From Polytrichum commune (lineage: Eukaryota; Streptophyta; Polytrichopsida; Polytrichales; Polytrichaceae), in NCBI GenBank assembly GCA_950295325.1, contig OX485809.1:21826001-21890000 (forward strand): a stretch of DNA of 64,000 nt, in the 5' to 3' direction. A model generated the notes under the pieces. The model saw only the letters and a program-made list of their open reading frames with translations. It did no database searches and was not told the origin of the DNA. Position numbers and translations under genes: made by a program. Of the stretch, positions 10,940 to 20,968 are shown piece by piece; within the stretch, counting starts at the first letter, position 1; each line of letters opens with the position of its first letter.

Positions 10940-11917
10940 TTGGATGCAGACGGATTGTCTCGCAATCCAAGTCCTTTAGATGAGGATTTAACTGGATCCA
11001 AGTGGCATGGAGATTGTGATCGTGAGGCAGTGCCGGGTTGGCATGCTGCCACATATTTCACAATGATGTCGGGATTGGCTGCTGAGATCCTTGTAGAAGA
11101 ACAAGATGAGGAAGTTGATAAATCTCTCGTTGTTAGTGATGTGTGGAAAGACCAGGAGGTCTTGTACAAACTTCAACAAAGGATATTTCGTCTTGGACTA
11201 TCTGCTATGGAGCGAGATAGAGTTAGTCACCGGATAACAAGGTTTCGTTGGGCAAACAGCTTGTTATTTCGTGTGTGGCCGAACGGAACGAGGCGCATCG
11301 TTCCAAGGCCAAATCAAAGAGTTTCTTTGGTGCGGCAAGTGCACGAGGAGCTTGGACATTTTGGAGTGCGAAGGACGCACTCTATGTTGCGCAACCAATA
11401 TTGGTGGACTGGCATGTATCAACAGGTTGCCATTTATGTTTCTCGGTGTAAAGTATGTGACCGGGTCATGTCAAGTTTTCATACTTTGTCACCTCAACTT
11501 CAGCCTTTACCTATTATGGGCTTGGGATATCGTTGGTCTTTGGATTTTGCTGGACCGCTTACTATCACTCCACGTGGTTCCAAGTATGTGCTTGTGATGG
11601 TGGAGCATTTTAGTAAGTGGATTGAACTCGTGGCTCTTCCCCAAAATTCCTCAGAATTGGCGGCTATGGCATTTCTTGATCGAGTTTTGGCACGGTTTGG
11701 AGCACCTGCAAAGGTGTTGACGGATCAAGGGAGAGAATTCTTTGGATCTTTCGAGGCGTTGTGTACCAAGGCTTTGATTGATCATCGGACAACTTCCAGA
11801 GATCACCCTGAGGCAGATGGCTTAGCTGAACGAGTTGTTCAGACTGTTAAGCGCGGTTTACGGAAGTATGGATTGCTTCATGGCAACCATCGCGATTGGG
11901 ACTTGATGTTACCATGA
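10940..11917 (+). pseudogene. Ty3 integrase (interrupted near its end)
   Basis: A 325-codon open frame with all integrase hallmarks. The HHCC zinc-binding domain is H135-x4-H140 and C170-x2-C173. The catalytic core has D202 (SLDFAGPL), D262 (LTDQGREFF) and E297 (DGLAERVVQ), a D-x59-D-x34-E spacing. The catalytic triad is intact. A TGA at 11915 stops the frame in the otherwise conserved LMLP..IAMGYRFS segment, and the same frame resumes at once. Integrase would insert the cDNA into host DNA. It would need its C-terminus, which lies beyond the stop. Confidence 0.9.
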
Positions 11918-12613
11918 ATAGCAATGGGTTATCGTTTCAGCAGGCAAGCATCTTTGGCATCCTATAGTCCTTACCAACTCTTGTATGGACGGGAACCAAT
12001 TTTACCTAGCTCGGTGCGAGAGAAATTGGCTCCCGTGGTAAACTTGGATGATCCAGATGTTTGGGCTCAATGTTTTCATGACCAAGCAACATTCTTCCAA
12101 AAGGCCATGCCTATGGGTATGGAGAACTTAAATATTGTTCAATATCGTGATACATTACAGTATGCCCGGATCCGCAGTGGAGCTTATCGACCTCAGGTTC
12201 GTAGATTTTCCAAGGCGGATTATGTTTACTTGCAACGGGAGGCGCCTACGACATTGGATGTCAAGACTGGGCGCACGATTTTACGGGTAAAAGATGTCTT
12301 GTCAAGTGGTATATTATTGCTTGAAGGCAAGGATGGACGGGAATGTCGTGAGCATTCAAAGAATTGTGCTTCATGTCACCTTCCCATCGACGGCTCTGTG
12401 CATCCCGAGTTGGCGGTTGTACCACAGGGTCTGCCTTGTTATGTTTGTGGAGAGAAGAAAGGAGCTGCAACAATGTTATTGTGTGACCAATGTCAACGTG
12501 GATGGCACATGGCATGTTTGACACCTCCCCTTTTTACTCTTCCTTCTGGCAATTGGGTTTGTCCTCGTTGTCGGAAAGCCTCTCATTTCGTGGCCGTTAA
12601 TGGTCATGATTGA
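11918..12613 (+). pseudogene. Integrase C-terminus fused to a PHD finger
   Basis: It continues the integrase frame after TGA 11915. Residues 1-40, counted from the ATG at 11924, include SPYQLLYGREPILP, the usual integrase tail. Residues about 98-150 form a beta-rich segment (DYVYLQREA, RTILRVKDV). A complete PHD signature follows: C172-x2-C175-x11-C187-x2-C190-x4-H195-x2-C198-x14-C213-x2-C216, with the Trp-Val before the last Cys pair (WVCPRC), at 12437-12571. PHD fingers bind histone H3 tails. Ty3 elements often carry a chromodomain here, so the finger could serve the same targeting role; that is inference. The polyprotein ends at TGA 12611. Confidence 0.88.
12437..12571 (+). other. PHD-type zinc finger coding segment
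   Basis: The eight ligands follow the C4-H-C3 pattern and spacing of PHD fingers, with hydrophobic positions LLCDQC, GWHMAC and WVCPRC in place. All ligand codons are intact, although the element around it is decayed. Confidence 0.9.
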
Positions 12614-12926
12614 GAATTTTGTGGATGTTACCACATGTTTTAGTGGTGAAGTTGTTATTTAGTTGGTTGGAAATTTTATGGAATTAAGACCACATTGAAA
12701 GAGTTATCCAAGAATTCAACATTAATTGTTGAAGGCGATTAAGGATGGGGCTCACATTGCACCCAGCCTACAGTTCTTGGATTACTTTGTCAATCACGAG
12801 TTTAATTCCTTCGATTACTACTACCCAATTAAATATGTATAGATGTAGCAACAACTTCATCATGTTCAACAATTCTACCGATGAGTGTGTTTGTTCCTAG
12901 CCGATTGGAGGGGCTCCTTATCTGCT

Positions 12927-12934
12927 AGTGGGGG
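12927..12934 (+). promoter_or_regulatory. Candidate polypurine tract
   Basis: AGTGGGGG resembles the plus-strand primer tract of plant LTR elements. It should abut the 3' LTR, but here a 107-bp segment lies between, so this placement fits only if the 3' end was rearranged. Confidence 0.35.
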
Positions 12935-12936
12935 CA

Positions 12937-13586
12937 CTTGAAGAGGTGGTTGTTTAGCATTTTAGTTTGCTATTTTATTTTGCTAATTGATGTTGACAAC
13001 GACACTCGATCTGTTGTATTTAACGATCTTAGTTTACACGACAGCTGTCACGTGAGGTGACATCGGGGGCTAAGTTACGTCAATTTAGGAGTAAATGGAC
13101 TCCATTAGGAGTCCATGTGTGTTGGGATGAGTAACGGACTCCATTGGGAGTCCTAGTTAGTTGTTCATCCACTCCATGGATGAACTCCACATAGGATTGG
13201 GGTTGTATGGAGAGGAAGGCCTCTTGACTTGCCATTGTTGTCAAGTCAAGTCTTGTGAGTGTGTTTTGAGAGAGAGAGAGAGTTTGTTGTTGCTTTCTCA
13301 TGGCTATGGTGTAGTAGATTATGAGTAAAGCCTTTGCATTCTTTCTCCACCACTTGCACTCTTGGATTCTCCCTTCGTGGAGTGAGAGATAGCTTGACTC
13401 TTGTGTGTGAATTTCAGAGTTTCTTAAGCTTTGTAAGAAGACATTTTAGTTTCTTAAGCTTGGAGAGAGAAACCCTCATCTTGAAGAGGTGGTTGTTTAG
13501 CATTTTAGTTTGCTATTTTATTTTGCTAATTGATGTTGACAACGACACTCGATCTGTTGTGTTTAACGATCTTAATTTACACGACA
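12937..13586 (+). repeat. 107-bp direct repeats flanking the LTR core
   Basis: The segment 12937-13043 (starting CTTGAAGAGGTGG, ending TTTACACGACA) recurs at 13480-13586 with two G/A differences. The first copy precedes the 3' LTR start by 2 bp (GC). The second forms or follows its end. The 5' LTR has neither copy. Joints show the short shared string ACTTGA. Confidence 0.9.
13046..13586 (+). repeat. 3' LTR of the Ty3 element
   Basis: 13046-13479 matches 3881-4312 almost exactly. The last 107 bp are shared with the segment just upstream of the LTR rather than with the 5' LTR. The termini TGTC..GACA are inverted. CCTT follows directly, as it precedes the 5' LTR. Confidence 0.75.
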
Positions 13587-13690
13587 CCTTAGTTTTATCC
13601 TTGAATGGTGTCATAAAGTCAATTAAGGTTGACAAAGTCCCTCACATTGCAAACTACTAGCTTAAGGTTCCATTGTAGAGTAATAATCCG

Positions 13691-15762
13691 ATGGTCAATT
13701 TAAAGACTAAGAGGAAGCGAGTCTATGTTCCTCATCCTCCTACTATTGGTTCTTTGGTAGATAAGAGTGTCCATGTAGATGAGATTGATGAGGGTTTTGA
13801 GGTAGGTGAGGCAAAATTTCAAAGAAGGATATATAAAAGAGAGTATGCTAGGCAATGGCAACGAAACTCTAGAGCTTGTATTGCAAAAATTCATGCCCAA
13901 GAACTTGCACGAAATATTGAAACTCACAAATCACGATTGGAAACTACCTCCCAACATACTCTCTATATTCCTGAGTGAAGCTATTCATTCAAAGGCAAAT
14001 TGCTTCAATCGCTAGGAACATAGTCACATATGTTGTTGAATCGCTCCAACATGCAAATGACACATTCAAAGAAGTAGTTATTGAGAAAGTGGTTGCTTGC
14101 CCTGTGTGAAGACATTCATTTCCTTCTTATCTCAAAGATTTAGGTAAATTAAATCATAATCAAAAGATCATGGACAATCTAACAGAGGGTTGATTGATCA
14201 CAGTTTTCAACCTCTTGTAGTAGCAAAAGATATAGTCTTTGCATTAGCTACATCTCTGTACATTGTTATTTCTTGCAGACAAATTGCTAGGGTCCTAGGT
14301 GTTGATTGTAGGAAGAAGAAGAAGAAGAAGAAGAACTTCGGTCTCCGGAGGAGACCAACGTGAATTAAGTGTCTGTTCGATCCACCCCTAATCCGATGCC
14401 CACAGGACAAAGGTATGGAAGTACAGATCTACTCCTCCCGATTGTAGGAATATTAAAAAGGGCATTGTTAGGTGTGAAAGTTTAGATCACTCCGGTGATG
14501 TATTTTGGAGGACATACAAGCGAGTTGAAAGGGAAAATGCTCTCTCTACCACTATGGTGGAGCTTGTAGCTACTTGGTGGACATTGGAGATCACTATCAT
14601 GTCACCGAATAGGAAAGGTGTGACTTACAAACCAATTGGAGTGAAGGTCAAAATAGAGCATCCCAAACATTACTTGCAAGTATCAAAGGTAAGCTCTCTT
14701 TGATATATTATAAGTACATAATTTCCTCATGAAGTTTCTTAGATCACTCTTGTCTTTATTTGTAAAGGAACTTCATACATGTTACATGTACTCTCATATC
14801 ATATTGTCAAAGTGTTATGGTGGTTGTTAGTGCTAATGTGCTTAATATTCAACCCTTGAACCCTAACAACAAACCATGGTTCTTAATTGTTGGGAAACGT
14901 TCAGGTAGAGTACATGAAATCCACTCCTAGGGTCCTCATGCAGCTTCTCAAGCCTAAGCTTAAAAATATTATCACTCACAATTTTGTGGTGCATTGGCAA
15001 GAAACTCAATCCAAGAAGTTTATTTCTAAACTGCCAAAGGATGCAATTATGTCATGTATTGATTTCAGTCAAAATATGCCATAAAAGTTCAAAACAAGAT
15101 TCAATCCTTGCACTTGCAAACAAATCAAATCACTATTCTAGTGCAATAATACCTATTGCCACAACCCTAATTTTGTAGAGGGTGACTTAGTGGAGCCTGA
15201 AATATTGAAGGGGGCCCACTATTATATTTATGATGAACATGAACATGATTTTGCATATGTGCAACATGCATTTAGTTTGAATTGGAAGCATCTAATTGAC
15301 AGAGGTTGTTTCCCACATCGCCATGTGGTTTGGAGCGATGGTTGTAGTGCACAATTCAAGTCAACTACTTGTTTGTACCATCTTGGTAGGTATCACAACT
15401 ACAATGCAAGTCCATAACTACCAGGAGGATGCCAACTTGCGTGGAACTATTTTGCCATTGGACATGGCAAGGGGGAGAACTTCGAAATGAACAAATGAAG
15501 CCAAATGCCATGAAGATTCAAAATGCCATACACGATGTTGCCTATTTGAAACAAAAAGCAAACAAGTATCATGCCTCTCATCTTAATGCTAGCAAGATGA
15601 TCAATAAGCATTTTTGGGAAATTAAGAAATATGGTATTGATAGATCTAGAGTTGCTACTGCTTACACAGTGAAGGGATCACTAAAAACTCACACAAACTC
15701 TTCCTTCTTTAGATGCTCAGTTGATAGCTCAATTAATGAATCCCATAGAACATGGAAGTAGG
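13691..15762 (+). pseudogene. Broken transposase-like gene of unassigned family
   Basis: Several plus-strand pieces follow in order: a basic N-terminal piece (13691-13978, KTKRKRVYVPHPP.. and REYARQWQRNSRACIAK), a middle piece (14887-15084, PRVLMQLLKPKL, VVHWQETQSKKF), then 15190-15417 with YIYDEHEHDFAYVQHAF and HVVWSDGCSAQFKSTTC, then 15429-15761 with HDVAYLKQKANKYHASH and KHFWEIKKYGIDRS. The WSDGCSAQFKS segment with conserved Asp, followed by a TGHGKG-like string, resembles a transposase-like family I remember from animals and plants but cannot name. Stops and frameshifts, including a lesion just after the IGHGKG segment, break it. A (GAA)n run lies at about 14309-14335. Function inferred only. 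Confidence 0.55.
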
Positions 15763-16891
15763 GGGGAAGATTCTGGCACTACCAAAACATTAGAGAAATC
15801 CAAGTCCCCAAAAGCTTCAAAGAATAAAAATTATATTATGTTCAAAAACCCAAAGTGCACACTCGAGCAAATGCACCTTTAAGCGCAAAGGGTATCTCCA
15901 CCAAAAATGCACAACATATACTTTATAGGATTTAGTAGTAGTAGTAGTAGTAGTAGTAGTATCTATGCATGTTTGAGTGAATATCCACCAACATCAACAT
16001 ATAGTGCTTAATGAAGCAATGAAACTTATTAATAATTTAATACTAATTGGTATGCCTCTACACCTACTCTTATAAATTGAGACACTTCATCAATCAACTC
16101 GTATGTAGCCATGTTGCCTTTTACATAATCGGCAGTTGGAAGCATCATGCTTTTGGATACAACAGTAAGATGTGAGTACGCGTAACGGATGACCTTCTAA
16201 AAGATAGTAAGCTCTCTACTAGGATTCAACAATTGAGCTAGTAAAGAGGAAATGATTTGTATAGTTTCTCCTAACTTTTGAGGTTCGTTTAAAGTTGAGA
16301 GTGCATTTGTACCATCATGTTATGGCCCTTATCACTATATTCATTAATTTGGGACTTTTTCGGCATTTTGAGACAGTTACAAATATAAGAACATGGATAA
16401 AATCACACAGATATTGGAGAATGTTGTAAGATGCAAATACTTTGAAGCGGGTGTTCATATCAAGAACCCAATTAAGAACTCATATCAAGATGGTTTAGGT
16501 CAGACGACCCAAACATTAGACCATGTTGTTGTGGTCCATATATTAATTTGAGACAAGAGAAAGTCTCAAATTAACGAATATAGTCCTCCTATTTCCTCCC
16601 TTGGCAATAATGCCACCTCCTTAGTCTTTCCCAAAATATCTACAAGCACATAATTCAATAATTATATGCATGTTAAATAACACATAAAAAAACTCAAAAT
16701 CTATAATTTATTAAATATTTACCATTCGGATGTCCAACCTCAAGAACTACATAGGTATCAACCATTGCTCAAAGTCTAACTTTGCTCGCTTGTGATGTGA
16801 ATCCCCATCAATGTCTACCACAAATTGGGAATCCATAGATGACAATTCACTAGTAACCTCTCTTGAAAGTGAGATAAACATTTGCAAAATA
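15763..16891. other. No gene recognised; TAG microsatellite and one hairpin
   Basis: A TAG trinucleotide run spans about 15933-15960. A perfect 12-bp stem with an 8-nt loop lies at 16543-16574 (TTAATTTGAGAC..GTCTCAAATTAA). The short minus-strand frame at 16747-16986 belongs partly to the tandem repeat downstream. Confidence 0.6.
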
Positions 16892-17500
16892 AATAAGATT
16901 AGGCAAAGCAATTGAGCTTTGAAGCTTGTTGGGTTAGGATCCAATAATGATTTTTCATTAACAATTTTTTTGTTTGAACTACCCATCTAAAATTGACATT
17001 TCCAATATGTACGCCTTTTCAAGGTGAGGACAATGCATCTAAGACACAAGCATAATAAATAAGATTGGCCAAAGTTATTAAGTTTTGAAACTTGTTGGAT
17101 TAAGATCTAATACTGATTTTTTATTAAGAATTTCTTTTGGAGCTACCCATCTAGAATCAACACTTGCATTAGGTGCGCCTCTTCAAAGCGAGCACAATGT
17201 ACATAAGAAACGTGTAAATTAATAAGATTGGCCAAAGTTATTAAGCTTTTCATTAATAATATTTTTTTGAGCTACCCATCTAAAATAGACTCTTGCAGTA
17301 AGTGCGTCCTTTAAGGCCAGCATAATGCACATAAAAAACTTGCAAAATAAATACGATTGGCCATAGTTTTTAAGTTTTGAAGTTTGTTGGGTTAAGATCC
17401 AACAATGATTTTTCATCAATAATTATTTTTAAGGTACCCACCTAAAATTGACAGTTGCAATAGTTGTGCCTCTTCAAAGTGAGCATAATAAAATAAAATA
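16892..17500 (-). repeat. Four imperfect 165-bp tandem copies carrying a start-like exon
   Basis: Units begin near 16892, 17056, 17220 and 17347, each with AATA(C/A)GATTGGCCA or similar. The third has an internal deletion. On the minus strand, units contain the same short peptide start (MGSS.., ..NEKSLLDPNPT) or decayed versions, so a small 5' exon or leader seems to have been duplicated. No downstream coding exon is visible in register. Confidence 0.75.
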
Positions 17501-17564
17501 GTAGTAAGTAAATCGTCCATATACATTAGTTAATACATTAAAATACATAAAATTCAAATTAATT

Positions 17565-17765
17565 CAATTCACTAGAAATGTCATACTTATATCAACTTCT
17601 ATGTCTAAAAGCATAGAGAATCGTATGTTTTCAATGGCAAGTTGTCATGTGGAGTTCAATTGTATTTTCTTTGCAAATTGTTCGAGCTTCTCGTCAGGCT
17701 CACCAAACCCCCACATGTTCCACCAATCAAGGTAGAATTATTTTTTGCAAACACAACATTTATTC
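17565..17765 (-). pseudogene. Possible hAT transposase C-terminal relic
   Basis: The minus strand reads DWWNMWGFGEPDEKLEQF followed by AKKIQLNST and a stop. A WW-x-x-(W/Y)G..P.L..lA segment is typical of the hAT dimerisation region. Only about 30 residues match that pattern, so this is a weak call; it could be an unrelated frame. Confidence 0.3.
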
Positions 17766-18146
17766 GATTTATTCAATATCACCCCCAAGAAGAATGATGA
17801 AATGTGTGTCTATATAGGGTGACAATAACATCCATATTTGGGAACCTCTTAGTATAATACCTACCAGGCTTGATGACAACTACATTGCGTCCAACATCTA
17901 TAAAGGACTTCTCCATGTACATTTGGAGGATGGTATGAGCCCAAAATGGTTGCTCATATTTGTTTTATGTTTAGAATTTACTTAGGATTGCATTTGAAGT
18001 CGTTATTGAAACAACTAAAAGCATTAAAAAGAGTGAGGCTTGGTGTGGAGTTATGTTTTAGGCCTTAGGCTTATTTTGTGTGGTTAATTCGAAGCTTAGC
18101 GGCATTAGGGGATTGGGTGAATTAAGTTGATAGTATGTGGGTTAAG

Positions 18147-18493
18147 CTCGGGGGGGGGGGGGGGTAGTCATTGGTTGAAGTAGCAATATACGTGCGAACA
18201 AATGATAGGGTATTTTAAAAACATGGGGGCTAAAAATTATAAATGGACTTAAGAGTAATATAGGGTATCAGAAATGGCACTGGACATCTTTAAAGTACTA
18301 TAGGGTATGGAATAATAGGTAATTTGGAATTATAAGTAATGCAAGCCATTTTTCTATTAACCCAAAGTAGAAATTTACATAATGATAGCATGTGAAAAAA
18401 GAAGAGAATTAAAAGTAATACCCCCCTATAAAATAGTGGTTGTTCGCACCTATGTCCTTAACTTTTTAACACACTGCCCCCCCCCCCCCCGAG
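18147..18493. mobile_element. MITE with CTCGGG/poly-G termini and 8-bp target duplication
   Basis: It begins CTCGGGGGG and ends CCCCCGAG. The arms also share GTGCGAACAA, GGTATT/TATAGGG-like and AAAA segments in inverted order. The flanks GGGTTAAG (18139-18146) and GGGTTACG (18494-18501) match at 7 of 8 positions. It is 347 bp with no coding capacity. The hexamer CTCGGG and the 8-bp duplication are shared with the elements at 20969 and 50208. Confidence 0.75.
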
Positions 18494-18694
18494 GGGTTAC
18501 GTAAAGGGAAGGGCCTCGGGGTTTAAGTGTTTGAATTGGAACCTATTGTGTTGGTTTAGGGGGTGAGGGTTTAATGGATAAGATATGGTCCTACTAAGTA
18601 GGAGAGAGGTGAGGGGTTAAGCCCTCTTGGGTTTTTGTGGGTGTCTTTTTTTTTTGGTGTGGAGCAAGGGGGGGGGGGGGGCTCAAGGAGCTCA

Positions 18695-19285
18695 AGATAG
18701 CTACTGATTTCGGGAGTTTTGAAGCTCCTGTTGGCCGAGGGTTGGCTGAGATTGCTACTGATTTGCTGGCCGAGCCTTGGCTGGGATTGCTACTAATCTG
18801 TTGGCCGAGGGCTGGCTGAGATTGCTACTGAATTGCTGGCCGAGCCTTGGCTGGGATTGCTACTGACCTGTTGGCTGAGGGCTAGGTGAGATTGCTACTG
18901 AATTGCTGGCCGAGCCTTGGCTGGGATTGCTACTGATCTGTTGGCCGAGGGCTGGCTGAGATTGCTACTGATTTGCTGGCCGAGCCTTGGCTGGGATTGC
19001 TACTGATCTGTTGGCCGAGGGCTGGCTGAGATTGCTACTGATTTGCTGGCCGAGCCTTGGCTGGGATTGCTACTGACCTGTTGGCTGAGGGCTAGCTGAG
19101 ATTGCTACTGAATTGCTGGCCGAGCCTTGGCTGGGATTGCTACTGATCTGTTGGCCAAGGGCTGGCTGAGATTGCTACTGATTTCGGGAGTTTGAGTTGT
19201 TGCTGGCCAGGGCCGTGGTTGAGATTGCTACTGATTTGCTGGCCGAGGGCTCGGTTGAGATTAGCTACTGATTCCGGGAGTTTGG
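18695..19285 (+). repeat. 35-bp minisatellite with 70-bp higher-order period
   Basis: ATTGCTACTGA recurs every 35 bp (18751, 18786, 18821, 18856, 18891 and on). Two variants alternate, one with GCCGAGCCTTGGCTGGG and one with GCCGAGGGCTGGCTGAG, giving a 70-bp repeat. About 15 monomers are present; the last ones are diverged. Short open frames across it are by-products. Confidence 0.92.
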
Positions 19286-19348
19286 AGCTGCTACCGGTTA
19301 GAAGATCGGTTATGGAACCGGGTAGAAGACCGGGTATGGGCCGGGTAC

Positions 19349-19866
19349 ACGGGTAGATCACTCTAAGGCATTTTTGTGCACCACGTGCGGCTGGGGGTTT
19401 TTTGTTTTGGGGCTATTTACCTTCAGGGGCTGAATTAAAGCCTCCCTATAATTACTTAAATTTCAAAAAATGGCCCATTTGTTTGCACCCTTCCATTACT
19501 TATATTGTCCAAGTCACTGCAATTTTTTGTACTCTATATTCCTTTTAACGACAGCATGTTCCCTTTTCATCCATTTTTGGACAAGACGGAAATCCCAATT
19601 ATCATCCATCCCCGTGAGTCTTAAACCCATTTACATACCATACTAAACAAACGTTATAGGATCCTTATCTTCAGCCCCTATATTAGTTTTACAAAAAATA
19701 ATGGCCCACGTTTTATGTCCATCTAACTTACTTATAATGGGATTGTCTACATTTAATGGCCCCTTCATTATTTGGAATTCCTTTATAATTTTTATTTCAA
19801 ATGATTTTAATCCTCTCTATATTATGCCGCACGTCGTTTGTAAAATGCACTAAGTGATCTACCCGT
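19349..19866. mobile_element. MITE with ACGGGTAGATCAC termini and 9-bp target duplication
   Basis: The first 13 bp, ACGGGTAGATCAC, are the exact inverse of the last 13. Similarity continues inward (GCATTTT, ACGTGCGGC) for about 45 bp. Flanks GGCCGGGTA (19339-19347) and GGCTGGGTA (19867-19875) differ at one C/T. Nine-base duplications are typical of Mutator-like elements. It is 518 bp and non-coding. A partial relative lies at 46483-46830. Confidence 0.75.
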
Positions 19867-20075
19867 GGCTGGGTAGGGCCAAGGGCCAAGGGTCAAGGGC
19901 CAAGGGCATTGGGGGGATTAGGCTCCACAATTAGAGGGTGGCCTAGGGGGATGAGCTTTTGGTGGTGAGTTGAGGGTTGGTGTGTAAATTAGTGTAGGGA
20001 GAAGGGGATAAATAGAGAAGAGCATTTTTCAATGCTTGTACTCTTATTATGGAATAAATTGGTGTGCAAGAGTTG

Positions 20076-20968
20076 ATGGGAAATGAAATGGATTTTTACG
20101 AAGTTGGTAAGAGGGAGTTATGTGAACATGAATGTGATACCCATGCCCTCACCCGGACTAGGACGCATAAGGGTGGGCGGTTTGGCCTCACAGATGGGCC
20201 AGAAGCTCATACCACTTCCTTTTCGCATTGCATCAACTTGTAGTGTGATTTTGTCACACTGGCTTGTAAGATTTCTAATGTCATCATTAACACCGTTTAT
20301 CTCCTGAGTCAACTCTACAATGTCATTTTGTACTTTAATTATGAAGCTTCCCATTGAAGTGCCCGTTGACGCTTGTCATCACTCAATGTCTTGAGGACCT
20401 CCAATTGAGCTAGAAGTTTTATTTTTTTAGTTAGCATTCCATATAAAACCTCGTTTTCACAATCCTCAATTTCATCGATGTTTGTGGAAAACCATCAATG
20501 GAATCAATATTCTCATCTAGCTCAATTTTTTCGTTCTTGAAAATCTGCATCATAAGGAAATCTATAAAATTTAAACTTATCATGATATTTCTCTAGATTT
20601 ATGATTGTCAAAGTGTACATATATAGAACGGTTTAAAACTAATTCAAGAAGTGAGCTGATGTAAAAAATACCTTTTACAAGATTGATGAATGACAAGTTT
20701 CAAATTCTACAAGCTTTTTCTCTACTAATTTTTCCATCTCATAAACTTCTAGGGAACCTTTTCTTTAGTCCTTCATATTAGCCTTTGTTCTCAAGTAGTT
20801 TTCAGAAGTTTGGAGACTAGCTTTAGCTTTTCCAAACTTCCACATGCCTTGCTTCAACTCAAGCGATGGGTCTACTTCTAAATGTCACACTCATGAACAA
20901 CATATACTCTTGCTTGTCATAGATCACAACCTTGGTTATATGTTTTCATTGACTTCTCCACCTTCACA
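20076..20968. other. No clear gene; small coiled-coil frame on the minus strand
   Basis: A 78-codon minus-strand frame (20118-20354) reads IIKVQNDIVELTQEINGV and DIRNLTSQCDKITLQV, which looks like a coiled coil. Further minus-strand fragments up to 20900 (..KLKLVSKLLKTT..) are broken by stops. It may be an eroded protein gene but matches nothing I recognise. Confidence 0.35.

Larger units (their letters stand above)
3881..13586 (+). mobile_element. Ty3/gypsy retrotransposon with DNA methyltransferase and PHD finger
   Basis: The order gag, protease, cytosine methyltransferase, reverse transcriptase, RNase H, integrase, PHD finger is read on the plus strand between two near-identical LTRs. Integrase downstream of RT/RNase H defines the Ty3/gypsy order. 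The tetranucleotide CCTT stands directly before the 5' LTR (3877-3880) and directly after 13586, compatible with a short target-site duplication. Gag is open for 529 codons. Pol has stops at 7753, 7804, 9481, 9802, 10093, 10838, 10895 and 11915, plus frame changes near 6826 and 10180. The copy is therefore non-autonomous. The 3' end is rearranged (see the 107-bp repeats). Confidence 0.93.
17934..20075 (+). repeat. LTR-like block with internal minisatellite (copy 1)
   Basis: It shares its start (..TGAGCCCAAAATG), a mid part with GATAAGAT and AGTAGGA(G/A)AGA, an internal tandem array and a terminal TTTTTCAA stem-loop followed by TTGTA with 44223-45840. That layout (U3, array, terminal hairpin near a polyadenylation-like end) suggests two LTRs or solo LTRs of one family. 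No coding internal region is attached. MITEs at 18147 and 19349 interrupt it. Exact ends and target duplication were not found. Confidence 0.45.
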
